This document shows positions 31,994-41,212 of a DNA stretch of 64,000 nucleotides, piece after piece (position 1 is the first letter of the stretch; each line of letters starts with the position of its first letter). The notes under the pieces are model-generated. The model worked only from the letters and a program-made list of their open reading frames with translations. It made no database searches and was not told where the DNA came from. A program made the translations under genes and the position numbers. Source of the DNA: Gigaspora rosea (Eukaryota > Glomeromycota > Glomeromycetes > Diversisporales > Gigasporaceae); NCBI GenBank assembly GCA_003550325.1, contig QKWP01001680.1, positions 1 to 64,000 on the forward strand, read 5' to 3'.

Positions 31994-32367
31994 AATTTAA
32001 TTAACAATTCATGTAAGAACAGAACAAAAGTCGAGGATAAGTATTTATATAGTTTTAATAGTAATATGGAATCCAATTTTCCAAAATTATATAGTAAAAA
32101 GACGGGATTTTTTAAAATTCAAAACTTCAGCTCTTAGTAAAGTACCTTTTGTTTTTAAAAAATTTTACCAAACTTTTAATAAAAAGAAAGACAAGTACCA
32201 TATTTTTATGCCTATATAATTAAATTTTATATTATATTTAAACCATTAATACTTTATATTGTAGGCAAACTAGATTCCAACATTCGAAATGTTATAATAA
32301 ATTTGCTTATTTTTATTATATAAAATTTTATAAATTGTGCTGTTCTTACATGAATTGCTAATTAAAT
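31994..32367. mobile_element. MITE, CATGTAAGAACAG TIR
   Basis: TTAACAATTCATGTAAGAAC and GTTCTTACATGAATTGCTAA are inverted. The interior has TGGAATCCAATTTTCC and GACTAG-type words, no ORF. Confidence 0.8.
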
Positions 32368-32485
32368 AAAAAAAATAATTTAAATAAAAAAAAAATTTAA
32401 ATAAAAAAAATAATTTAAATAAAAAAATAATTTAAATAAAAAAATAATTTAAATAAAAAAATAATTTAAATAAATAAAAAAAAAG
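32366..32485 (+). repeat. Microsatellite-like TTTAAATAAAAAAATAA array
   Basis: About seven units of AAATAATTTAAATAAAA, with A-run length variation. Borders the left end of the MULE. Confidence 0.8.
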
Positions 32486-33261
32486 TAAATACGAAATAAA
32501 AACAAGTTTACTAAAATACACCTATGGTGTTGAATACCAATAATAAATAAAATAAATAAATATATTGTATTACATATTTGTATAACATTCTTGCATCTTA
32601 TACTACTATGTTCATATATTTGTAATGTCGCACAGTTGTCACATAGCATTAACATTAATGACAAGTGATATTTTGTAATCAGGTGTAAATTGCACAACTA
32701 GGAAAAATCAAAACAAACGTTTGTTTTACCAAAAATCACCTAACCCTAACTCTAACGAAATCTAAACCTAATTAATCGTTATCATGTGGCATGCACTTTT
32801 TATTGGCAGCCGTCTCTACTATATTTACATGTGGCACGATATAACACTTGTTCAAATAACACAATCGCTGTAACACATAATATAGTGTTAAGTAAATAAT
32901 CATAAAAATCTTTTATTACTGTAGGACCAATATACAAGTGGAAATAAAACTAAAATTGATTAGGAATCAGCTTAGATTGGGATAAATAACTACCTAAAAA
33001 TCTAATTCTCACTCGAACTCTAAACAATTCCAGATCAATTTAAATTTCATTTCCACTTGCATACATTTTATCCGAACCTCTTCAAACAAACATGTACGCA
33101 CATATGACATTATGCAGAAAAACGCAAATAAGACAATACAACATATATGAATAAAGACAACATACATATGTAAACAAACATATAGCTTGATAGCAATACT
33201 ATATACACATGCATAAAATCCAACAAAATCTAGCTAGCATTGAAATATATAATTCTCATAC

Positions 33262-33849
33262 TTACGAACTAAAGGTTAAAGTCGCATGTACGAGTATTAT
33301 GACATGTTTGTCCACAAGCACCACAATGACGAAGCTTATTGTTAATAGAATCTTTGTCAGCTGCAATAAATAAAATTCAAGAATTAGCATAATTAATACA
33401 TTGTTGATGATAAAGTAGAATCTTAATTTACCTATGCTTATTGAATTTGAATTTTCAACATAATTTTTATGATTATATTCTAGAACCAAATCATTCATCT
33501 GTTTGTTTGCATTATCAGAATTGCAAGTACGAGCATTATAACCAGTTTGACCACATGCTCTACAATGACGAGATTTATTTTCATGATTATTCTTGTCAAC
33601 TGTAATACATATATAACCATTAATATTAATATTACCATTTAATCTGGGTAATATATATCTTAACTTACCAACATACACATCAACTAAATTTGAATTCTCA
33701 CTATGTTTTGTAATTGACAAGGGCAAATCATAATTTTGATCACTATAACATTTCTGATTCATATTGATAATTCGATTGCTTGAGCTATCCAAGTTGTATG
33801 TACGAGCATTGTGCCCTACTTGACCACATATTCCACAATGACGTGACAA
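33262..33849 (-). CDS. MULE transposase segment: zinc knuckles
   Basis: Two C-terminal knuckles: HCGICGQVGHNARTYN (last Cys changed to Tyr) and HCRACGQTGYNARTCN (His changed to Tyr). A third, CGACGQTCHNTRTC-like, is seen in another frame near 33275-33320. Each knuckle has lost or altered one CCHC ligand. AT-rich intron-like stretches separate the knuckles. The open frame has no ATG at its 5' end and is an internal exon. Confidence 0.65.
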   Translation of the reverse strand: MSRHCGICGQVGHNARTYNLDSSSNRIINMNQKCYSDQNYDLPLSITKHSENSNLVDVYVGKLRYILPRLNGNININGYICITVDKNNHENKSRHCRACGQTGYNARTCNSDNANKQMNDLVLEYNHKNYVENSNSISIGKLRFYFIINNVLIMLILEFYLLQLTKILLTISFVIVVLVDKHVIILVHATLTFSS

Positions 33850-34066
33850 ATTTTCTCAACTAATAAGATTATCTACTCCCAAGTCTTGCATATAAATACG
33901 TTAATAATATCACATTTGCTTAAAAAACAAAAAAAAAGAAAAAGCGTATTCCACAATGACGTGACAAATTTTCTCAACTAATAAGATTATCTACTCCCAA
34001 GTCTTGCATATAAATACGTTAATAATATCACATTTGCTTAAAAAACAAAAAAAAAGAAAAAGCGTA
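33831..34066 (+). repeat. 118-bp tandem duplication, two units identical by eye
   Basis: 33831-33948 is repeated at 33949-34066 without any difference that I could find. It spans the junction before the first zinc knuckle of the MULE gene. Confidence 0.9.
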
Positions 34067-34329
34067 TTCATACTTGTTATAGCTATAATGTCCCGCAATT
34101 CGCTTCTATATGTGTTTAATGTATCACCATAATCTATTTGATTCACACTACCTACTTTCACTTTTTTAAATGAATTTTGGGCTGTATTCTTTGGTTTTCG
34201 GCCTTTTGAATGAATACCAATGGGATTGCTTATTGTAGCCGCAAACTCAGCAGGATTATCGTCTAATATATTGCGACTATCCTTAGTTAAGATTTGCATC
34301 TCCATTTCCTTTGTTAAATTAATATGCAT
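33991..34329 (-). CDS. MULE transposase segment: basic linker
   Basis: Reads NLTKEMEMQILTKDSRNI, then NPIGIHSKGRKPKNTAQN with SFKKVKVGS, a basic linker of the kind that joins SWIM to zinc knuckles. The last 25 or so residues come from the intron and the tandem duplication and are probably not translated. Confidence 0.6.
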   Translation of the reverse strand: MHINLTKEMEMQILTKDSRNILDDNPAEFAATISNPIGIHSKGRKPKNTAQNSFKKVKVGSVNQIDYGDTLNTYRSELRDIIAITSMNTLFLFFCFLSKCDIINVFICKTWE

Positions 34330-34403
34330 TTCATATAATTCTTCATATCATTCTGTTGCGATCGCTAGATTAAGATTTTCTTCATAATACCGAATCCTTT
34401 ATC

Positions 34404-34754
34404 CTATTGTTGTTTAATTGACATTTCTTTGCGAACCTTTTTGGTAAAAACATAGCTACCACGAATGCTATCAATATGAGCAAAATCAACGCATATATCA
34501 TGCATTAATGATCCAAAATTCTCATTAGATACTGTTGAAATTGCTGGCTCATTTGTAATATCTAACTCTTTCTCACAAACCACTTTATTCAAATACCATC
34601 GATGCGATATAAGCCCAATATGAAACTTAGCAATTTTTGACACCAACATTACTACGAAGAAGTGCCGGCAAACAATCCCATGATTGATTAGTGTTAAACA
34701 AGTGCAAAGGTGCATTGCCTTATCATATAACACCACATAATGTTGGCTTTTCAT
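34404..34754 (-). CDS. MULE transposase segment: SWIM zinc finger
   Basis: Starts MKSQHYVVLYDKAMHLCTC. The ligands CTC...CRH (CxCx9CxH) define a SWIM finger, which in MULE proteins lies C-terminal to the catalytic core. It is followed by YLNKVVCEKELD and a tail ending VRKEMSIKQQ. Confidence 0.8.
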   Translation of the reverse strand: MKSQHYVVLYDKAMHLCTCLTLINHGIVCRHFFVVMLVSKIAKFHIGLISHRWYLNKVVCEKELDITNEPAISTVSNENFGSLMHDICVDFAHIDSIRGSYVFTKKVRKEMSIKQQ

Positions 34755-35100
34755 ATTAATAGAAGAAACTTTTCAGATCTCACGAATATGTGCATGATCC
34801 AAATCACTAATTAGTTCTTTTAGTTCAATTTCGAATGCATCGAACATATTATCAAAAAACATTCCGGCTGGTATTTTGTTAATTGTCTACAGTATAGGTT
34901 TCAATTCAAACAAATTATTCTATTAACATGATCGAATTTCTAGACATTTTCTTATATTATTAAATGAAAACTTGCTACAACAAAGAACATAGGAAAAATT
35001 ATACCTGACCCTGAAGTTCATATGTTAAATCAACCAACTGTGCTTGGTAGTGAATGCTATAATCCATTTCATGCTGCTGAAGGTTAAGAATTGCTATTGT

Positions 35101-35331
35101 CTAAAATTTCTGACATGATTCATCGACTAGCTTGAAATATTTACTATAATATTTTTCATTGTGGATCTCCGGCAATAAACCTACAACTTCATTAAAATGC
35201 TGAAATCTATCCTCTTTAATAAGTAACCTTTCGATGGTATTGCTCAACTCAAATAAAGATGGGGAGCCGTTAACGTGTTTTTTGATGATGCTATTATATG
35301 ATTCAACCATTTGGGTTGTTTGAACACCAGC
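35101..35331 (-). CDS. MULE transposase segment after the catalytic core
   Basis: Reads GVQTTQMVESYNSIIKKHV, LFELSNTIERLLIKEDR and KYFKLVDESCQKF, the conserved 'VESYN' stretch that follows the catalytic core in MULE proteins. It is separated from the preceding RAFNA residues only by the 179-bp MITE at 35332-35510. Confidence 0.8.
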   Translation of the reverse strand, partial: AGVQTTQMVESYNSIIKKHVNGSPSLFELSNTIERLLIKEDRFQHFNEVVGLLPEIHNEKYYSKYFKLVDESCQKF

Positions 35332-35510
35332 AGGACCCCGAAATATACATAGATAGGTCAGATTAATTATAGGGTTACTAAAAAAAGAAAGTTTTGCAGA
35401 AAAAACTGCAAAAATAAGCAAAAAATTACTATAAATAGAAAGATCTGCATAAAAAATCTCAAAAATAAGCAAACCCATATCTGACCTATCTATGTATATT
35501 TCGGGGTCCT
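35332..35510. mobile_element. 179-bp MITE (AGGACCCC family) inside the MULE transposase
   Basis: A perfect 32-bp TIR starting AGGACCCCGAAATATACATA. Flanks ACACCAGC (35324-35331) and ACACTAGC (35511-35518) are an 8-bp target duplication with one mismatch. Same family as 46-507. It splits the transposase between RAFNA and GVQTT. Confidence 0.95.
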
Positions 35511-35623
35511 ACACTAGCATTAAACGCTCTATGCATGAAACAAAGCACCCAAGCTTCTCGACAAGGATAGAGTTGTTTTTTCAAGTATGATAACGAATCT
35601 GGATACTTTTGTTGTAGATCTGC

Positions 35624-35977
35624 TCAGTGTTTCTCAAATATTAACACCACGCAACTGTTTTGTGTATGACAAAATTCATTAAAAAATTCACCCCATTTCA
35701 CCCCCTTATACTTACCCAAAATCTGCTTCTCAAGGTTTTTTCGAATATGAAAAAGACATAGATGATGCTTGGTATTTGGCAATGTTGCACTGATAGCAGC
35801 TGACATAGCACAATCAGCATCTGTAAATAGCACCTTTGGTGCCAAATTACCTGTTGCTTTGAGCACATTTTCTAAAATCCATGAGAAAGTGTCTCTTGTT
35901 TCATCTGATATAACTGTGGTTACAACTAAACGCGAACGATTGTGGTTATCAATAACTATTAACATACAAAGCATCAT
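35624..35977 (-). CDS. MULE transposase segment: catalytic core
   Basis: Contains IVIDNHNRSRLVVTTVIS, ETRDTFSWILENVLKATG, PKVLFTDADCAMSAAIS and TKHHLCLFHIRKNLEKQ: the second catalytic Asp (TDAD) and the CxxH of a MULE RNase-H-like domain. The first catalytic Asp (MDTTFKTN) lies immediately upstream, beyond a TAA. It ends EKH-TGA, where relatives would have Trp. The frame stays open past that stop (ADLQQKYPDSLSYLKKQ) up to the MITE. Confidence 0.8.
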   Translation of the reverse strand: MMLCMLIVIDNHNRSRLVVTTVISDETRDTFSWILENVLKATGNLAPKVLFTDADCAMSAAISATLPNTKHHLCLFHIRKNLEKQILGKYKGVKWGEFFNEFCHTQNSCVVLIFEKH

Positions 35978-36144
35978 CGATTAGCGATTGGTTTTGAAGG
36001 TAGTATCCATAAGAACAATGTCATGAAACCTGCCCCACAATTGTATTTGACTTGGTTTCATCCACATAAGGCCTACTAAATGATTCTCCACCCCTTCAAG
36101 CTTTGCATCCACATAGTAGCCAGGTTCATCTTGTTGCTTTTTAA

Positions 36145-36552
36145 TCAATTCCAAATACGTACTATCTGCATCACCCCAACTCGCTTCTCATAATAGATCG
36201 TTTGTATCATATTGTACACATTACGAGCATGAATGTGCTTTTCAGGATATTTTTGTTGTAGAAATTCAATAATCGAGCCGGTTCTCACTCTACAAGTTGC
36301 AAGCAATCTAATATCATCTTGCATTTCTTTTGTTAACCTCCTATATCTTGATTCAACCATTGTAATGTCCTGAACTATCTCATGGTTATGTGTACCAATA
36401 ATATTTGAAATGCGAATTTGATCAGTTTGTTTCCATCTATATATGTTTACATGAAAAAGGCAACCACTTGACTTGTGTCCCCAATCTCTCTCATCAAGCA
36501 TATGTGCTTCTTTATGTGGCATATATGTTTGCCCTTTGGTACACACGTACAA
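36145..36552 (-). CDS. MULE transposase segment: FAR1 domain end and linker
   Basis: Reads YVCTKGQTYMPHKEAH, GHKSSGCLFHVNIYRWK and IIGTHNHEIV, giving Cys, Cys and HxH ligands spaced as in FAR1 zinc-binding domains. A linker follows with YRRLTKEMQDDIRLL, GSIIEFLQQKYPEKHIHARN and TIYYEKR. The frame is lost at about 36183; the continuation (GDADSTYLELIKKQQ) is in another frame. Confidence 0.75.
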   Translation of the reverse strand: MYVCTKGQTYMPHKEAHMLDERDWGHKSSGCLFHVNIYRWKQTDQIRISNIIGTHNHEIVQDITMVESRYRRLTKEMQDDIRLLATCRVRTGSIIEFLQQKYPEKHIHARNVYNMIQTIYYEKRVGVMQIVRIWN

Positions 36553-36733
36553 ATGATGCCTAGGTTTCTTGTCAATCTTATCAATTTCGCTACGAGTTAT
36601 ACAAAAGGTGAATCACTTTTCTTGACCATGATGTTCCAACCAACTAAAAAATTAAATTTTGTAGTGTGTACAGTATAAGAAAGAAGAGAAGAAAAAAGAG
36701 AAAAAAAAACATATCAGTTCTTCTTATATATAC

Positions 36734-37008
36734 TTACTTATCAACAGCTTCCCAAGTTTCAAAAGTCTGATTTACGACTAGCAGGTATTTGAGTTCTGAA
36801 GTTTCACCTTCTTCTTCAGAATCTGTTAGATTTTCTTCAAATACCTTCTCCTCGTTGTGTCGCTCATTGAAATCATTGAAATTACTTTCTGAAGCCTCTT
36901 GCTCGTTGAGGTCATCAAAAGTCATATTCGTAATATCAGTTGTGTATTTATCTACAAAACTACTGTAAGCATTATTAGTACTAAAATCAAAAGTTGTGTT
37001 ATCCATTT
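36734..37008 (-). CDS. MULE transposase exon 1, acidic N-terminus
   Basis: Starts MDNTTFDFSTNN at 37008 and continues through an acidic stretch (DLNEQEASESNFND, LTDSEEEGETSEL) to TFETWEAVDK. A GTAAGT donor follows near 36738, and an acceptor TTTTTTAG precedes the FAR1 region near 36645. Sequence upstream of 37008 is likely promoter: the extra residues readable there are hydrophobic low complexity. Confidence 0.6.
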
Positions 37009-37490
37009 TCAACAATAGTGATAGAAGTTTGATGATGAACAACGAGAAATAAAATAAATCTAGAAATAAAATCAATTTACAAGTGATGCGTTTTATATTG
37101 TTATACAAGTGACACAAATCAGTATATGATAAAAATAATTTATGTACGTACGTACAATACAGTACTGTAAAATTTAATATATTAAATATATATAAATAAT
37201 GTATGTACGTGACCATAGGTGTTAAACACTATAGGTGCATTTTATAATCATTGAATAAAAAAATAAAAATTTAAATAAAAAAAAATAAAAATTTACTATA
37301 AATAGAAAATTTATTAGAGAATAGAAATTTGTTGCACCTGCGACATGTCACACCCCTGATTCGGCCAATCAAATCGCACGATTTTGTAGGCAAAAAATTT
37401 TATTTTTTAAAAATTCAAAATTTTACTAGTAAAATGTAAAAATAAATAAGAATATCAAAGCATATAATGTAAAATTTTATTCTGAACAAC

Positions 37491-38546
37491 CTTTTTTTTT
37501 ATTTATTTTAGTGTCAAAGTGCCCACTTTGGGGATTGGCTTTTATTCAAGATATATTAGACCTCAGCACTCTACATGGTGGGAAAGCCGACATTCGTACA
37601 TTGACGAGAGTACAACTAGCCTCACTTGCAACTTTTGGTTGTCTATTTAAGTAGCCACCCGAAGGTTCTACCCTAGCTGCCATACCTGCAACCCACATAC
37701 TGGCATTGCCTATTTAAACCCTCAGATCTTCTGCCTCCTGCCATTCCATCTTGTATCACCGGCACAGTCACCAGCTACTAAACCTGGAGTTTGTACCAGT
37801 TACTAACTGCACCCTTAGGACTAGTTTATCCTTAGTGGGAAACTTGGTAGAGTGTTTTCCCGTCCCACACAAATATCACCTACTCTTCAGTAGCAACAGG
37901 GGTTACTCTCTATCATTACCTACTTCTGCCCTTGTAAAGTTCACATAACCCAAGTATTACTCTATTCCTCTTTTAGTTTCTTTCCACTGGAACTTTCCTT
38001 TCCCCGGTTGCTTTCTTACTTCCAATTTGAAGACCCAGAAGGATTGGTCTGCCCTGGCGAACCCAGGACTTCCAACCCCTTGTACATGATTTCACAACAC
38101 ATGTCCTTTTCCTCTAGTGCGACCTCTGGCGGTCCGGTTGGTAGGGTCCACCATAAACCCTTTGATTGTAAGTCCAATTCTGGTTAGTCCGAACCAGTCA
38201 GACCCCGTCTGATTCCTGTTTGGGCACCGTCGAAAGTCAGCTACCTCTTTACTCGGGTCTTGCCAAGTATAGTTTCCTGTTGTCCTACGGTTCTGTGCAT
38301 AACGCAGTGCCTGCGCTTCCCAGGATCTATGCACCCCAGTTTTGTGCGTAACACAATACCAGAGCTCCTAATTCGAGTTGGCATAACCTAGGAAACAGAT
38401 TTGTACATCTGAGCTCAGAGTCCAGGTTACTATAACGCAAGTAAATTTTTTAAAATCGTCTTCAGTGGGATTTGAACTTTGTACCTTTTGCTACAACTAC
38501 TTGGGGAGTGACAGCAATCCAACTATACTATGTCGCAACACCCTAT
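37491..38546 (-). mobile_element. tRNA-headed retroposon (SINE-like), 1.06 kb, GC-richer than flanks
   Basis: Read on the minus strand, it begins near 38543 with a tRNA-like head containing TAGTATAGTTGGATTG (A-box-like) and AAGTTCAAATCCC (B-box-like). It ends with AATAAAAG and an A-rich tail. TGAACAAC occurs at both ends (37483-37490 and 38547-38554) as a target duplication. The opposite arm of the host TIR element shows the empty site (AGAAAAAGTTGTTCAGAATA). Composition is close to half G+C, unlike its surroundings. An 80-codon ORF at 38092-38334 (minus) has no recognisable domain. Length is unusual for a SINE; it may be chimeric. Confidence 0.75.
38464..38543 (-). promoter_or_regulatory. 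tRNA-like internal pol III promoter
   Basis: A-box-like TAGTATAGTTGG and B-box-like AGTTCAAATCC are about 40 bp apart, within a sequence that could fold roughly like a tRNA. Positioned at the 5' end of the retroposon on the minus strand, as in SINEs. Not a functional tRNA: acceptor ends do not pair well. Confidence 0.55.
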
Positions 38547-38585
38547 TGAACAACTTTTTCTAAGTCATAAAAATAGATTATCTTA

Positions 38586-38869
38586 CAGTGCGGGACAGCA
38601 TAAGACATCCAATTTGTTATAGCTTTTTTAAAACAAGTTAAAATAAAAATTCCTCTTTCAAATTTATTGTTTTTTATTTAATTAACAAATCTGAAAGAGG
38701 GATTTTCAAAATTTTTGATTTTAAAAAAATAGTTACAATTTAAAATTTAAAATTTGACAGTATATATAATTTTAAGAAATTTGATTGGTTAATATTTTTT
38801 TTATGCCATTTTTATCATGAAATTTTTTTAAAATTTAGCGCATTGGATATCTTATGCTGTCCCGCACTG
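38586..38869. mobile_element. TA-flanked MITE, CAGTGCGGGACAGCATAAGA termini
   Basis: TA at both ends. The termini CAGTGCGGGACAGCATAAGA and TCTTATGCTGTCCCGCACTG are inverted, with ATCCAAT/ATTGGAT just inside after one mismatch. The interior is AT-rich with AAATTCCTCTTTCA / TGAAAGAGGGATTT pairing. Mariner/pogo-type by TA duplication. Confidence 0.9.
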
Positions 38870-39294
38870 TAGTAAAAAAAAACATTTTATAAGAAAAATC
38901 AAAAATTTCGAACGTTAGCACATATAAAACTTTTTTTTACTAATATAAATCTATCTTTACATTTAAAAATTATATGTAAAATTTTATGCTAAACAACTTT
39001 TCTAAGTTAAAAAGGTAGATTATTTTAGTAAAAAAAAAAGTTTAATATATACTAACTTTGGAACCTTTTGATTTTTCTTATAAAATATTTTTTTTACTAA
39101 GACATTCTATCTTTATGACTTAGAAAAAGTTGTTCAGAATAAAATTTTACGTTATATAGCATGCTATTTTATATAAATTTTATACTTTATTATGTAAAAT
39201 TTTTAATTTTTGAAAAAATTTTTTTGCCTATAAAATCGTGCGATTTGATTGGCCGAACCAGGGGTGCGACATGTCACAGGTGCGACAAATTTAT

Positions 39295-39652
39295 TTTTCC
39301 AGTTTATTAATAAATAAAAAAATAGATAATAAAAAAAACAATAATAAAATAAAAAAAATACATAATAAAAAAACTGATAATAAAATAAAAAACATAATAA
39401 TAAAATAAAATAATATAAAATAAAAAATTGTAATAAAAAAAATCATAATTAAAAAAATCATAATAAAAAAATCGTAATAAAAAATCATAATAAAAAAAAA
39501 TAAAACTTTAAATAAAAAGAAAAATTTTTTATTAAATAAAAAAAATCGTAATATAAAAAACAATAATAAAATAAAAAAAATACATAATAAAAAAAACCTG
39601 ATAATAAAATAAAATAAAAAAAATGATAATAAAATAAAATAAAAGAGAATTC
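39295..39652. repeat. Low-complexity AATAAAA tract
   Basis: Runs of ATAATAAAATAAAAAAAA. The ORFs on the opposite strand are F/I/L/Y low complexity and not genes. Confidence 0.8.
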
Positions 39653-39995
39653 TAATATACACCACAGGTGATTATCACCTGTATTACAATAGCCAATCAA
39701 AATTTAGGATCAAATGTAACATGTAAATCAATTTTGTATAACAAAAACAAACAAAAATCAAAGAATTTTTAAAAAATTGCTTCTAACCTAGAAATTTGTT
39801 TATGAAACTACTTTTTTTTATGCAAAAAAAAAAATTCTTTGCAAAATTTTACTATATACAAAGCACCCTTCTAATTCCTAACTCTTACCCTAACCCTAAC
39901 ATTAAAAAGATTTGTTTTTTGTTTTAATAAAATAATTTATTTTTATTTATGCATTGTAGATCACAGGTAATAATCACCTATGGTGAACATTATAT
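39653..39995. mobile_element. MITE with self-palindromic TIRs, copy 2
   Basis: ATACACCACAGGTGATTATC and GATCACAGGTAATAATCACC with CTATGGTG are inverted ends. The interior matches copy 1 (31498-31842) reversed. The outermost bases ATACACC...TATGGTG resemble the MULE terminus at 32514. Confidence 0.8.
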
Positions 39996-40232
39996 TATTT
40001 CTAAAATAAAATAAAAAAAACCATAATAAAAAAAATTATAATAAAAAAAAGGGAAAATATTTTTCATGCACCCACATGGTTTGTACCCCTATATGCAGAG
40101 ATATAAATAAGATCATCAAGATAAGATATTTATTTTTTTTTGGTTTGATTTTTTTTTTACATTTTCGTTTACTTACTAAATTTTTTTTCTTTTTTAGCTA
40201 CTGTTACTGTCATTGTCATTGGTATAATATTG

Positions 40233-40707
40233 TCATTGGTGCCATTGTTGGTATCGTCGCAGGTATTGACTTGCTGATACCATCATTGGTGCTATCATTG
40301 GTACCGTTGTTGGTGCTGCATTGGTGCCACCATTAGATTTTTTTCTAGACTCAACACTATGCTTTTTCAGCAAGTAGTTTTGTGTATCTCTTGTAGAATA
40401 GTCATATATATATTTTTGGTATATTTCTTCAAGTTGTAGAGAGCTGAGCATTCTTGGTAGATGGTCTTGTATGTTTCTCTGGTGGGTGGTCTTGTACGCT
40501 TCTCCAGTGATAGTTTTGCATACTCAGGTCTTGCCTTGTTTCGTAACTTGCATCAAATATAGTGGGTTTCTTTTGTTCTTTTTGGTTTGTTTTTTTTTTC
40601 TTTTTCTTCTTTCTCTCTTCTTTTATAGTATGGTTCTCATTGTTGGAGTTGTCGCTTAGATTTGTAGTACATTGTTTGAGTTGTTTTTTTATTTTTTTGT
40701 AATACAT
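40233..40707 (-). CDS. Possible gene remnant, unrecognised (minus strand)
   Basis: Two overlapping frames read like protein. One (40707 to 40429) has NENHTIKEERKKKKKKKT and FDASYETRQDLSMQNYHW. The other (40451 to 40233) has SSLQLEEIYQKYIYDYSTRD, TQNYLLKKHSVESRKK and a T/P/M-rich repeat (GGTNAAPTTVPMIAPMM) ending SASQYLRRYQQWHQ. The second has a plausible helical region followed by a repeat-derived linker. They could be exons of one gene with an unresolved join. No domain or function is recognisable. Confidence 0.35.
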
Positions 40708-40769
40708 TGAATATAGTAGGTTTCTTTTGTTCTTTTTGGTTTGTTTTTTTTCTTTTTCTTCTTTTTTCT

Positions 40770-40970
40770 TCTTCTATAGTACATTAGGCCTCCGCTTGGG
40801 CCAGGGCTACCTACAAGTACCCTAAGAGTAGTACCACTAGGGCCGGGCTTGGGCATCAAATTACAAGCCCTAGGGCAGAGTAGAGCTAAAAATCGCAGTT
40901 CCTTTATTATATGGGTAGAGCTTGGGTAGCAGCACTACCTAGCCTAGGATAGTCTGTTATATATGCACAT
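40770..40970. repeat. GC-richer patch of GGGC/GCCC words
   Basis: Words such as TAGGGC, GGGCTTGGG, CTACC and TAGTACC recur in both orientations between TAGGCCTCC near 40785 and CCTAGCCTA near 40950. May be the core of another word-built element, but the ends are not secure. Confidence 0.4.
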
Positions 40971-41212
40971 GACTATTAGAATCCTGAAGAATACTGATAC
41001 AACTTAGATGATTCTAAAATAGGAAATTTTGCATAAAAAAAATTCATTATACATTGCATTTTTATATAGTAAATTTTCAAATTTTGCTCTATTTTATACA
41101 TCTATTTCCTATATATTCACCCACTCTTTCTGACAATTATCAGTCCCAACTTTTCCATTAACACTGACCTATGAAAACTTTGTTGTTAGTATACTTGTAC
41201 ATAACAAAAACT

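Larger units (their letters stand above)
33262..37008 (-). pseudogene. MULE transposase (FAR1 - MULE DDE - SWIM - zinc knuckles), broken
   Basis: In gene order (minus strand): acidic N-terminal exon (MDNTTFDFSTNN, 37008 to about 36740); FAR1-type DNA-binding region (from about 36640, CITRSEIDK...HHLYVCTKG...GCLFHVN...IIGTHNHE); helical linker; MULE domain with VLMDTTFKTN (first Asp), VLFTDADCAM (second Asp) and HHLCLFHIRKNLE; SWIM finger (CTCLTLINHGIVCRHFF); basic linker (IHSKGRKPKN); two CCHC knuckles. Breaks: TGA in the FAR1 region near 36613, a frameshift near 36183, TAA just after KTNR near 35986, TGA after EKH near 35627, and a MITE at 35332-35510. The full order matches the FAR1/FHY3-MULE family. 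Such proteins cut and paste the element; this copy cannot make one. Confidence 0.85.
32514..37243 (-). mobile_element. MULE (Mutator-like element), 4.7 kb, with degraded transposase
   Basis: The termini AAAATACACCTATGGTGTTG and, on the other strand, AAAATGCACCTATAGTGTTT are inverted with a few mismatches. Between them lies one transposase gene on the minus strand (37008 down to 33262). No matching 9-bp target duplication was found. The TIRs resemble those of the MITEs at 31498 and 39653, which may be its non-autonomous derivatives. Internal damage includes a 179-bp MITE and a 118-bp tandem duplication. Confidence 0.75.
37323..39294. mobile_element. TIR element with long termini, carrying two nested insertions
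   Basis: AAATTTGTTGCACCTGCGAC on the left pairs with GTCACAGGTGCGACAAATTT on the right. Pairing continues about 160 bp inward (CGGCCAATCAAATCGCACGA / TCGTGCGATTTGATTGGCCG, and TAAAATTTTATTCTGAACAA / TTGTTCAGAATAAAATTTTA). Inside are a retroposon (37491-38546) and a TA-flanked MITE (38586-38869). Confidence 0.85.

Noticed and set aside
35769-35984. 71-codon plus-strand ORF
   Set aside because: Antisense shadow of the MULE catalytic core.
39291-39700. Open frames of 71 and 124 codons on the minus strand
   Set aside because: F/I/L/Y-only low complexity from AATAAAA repeats; no codon structure.
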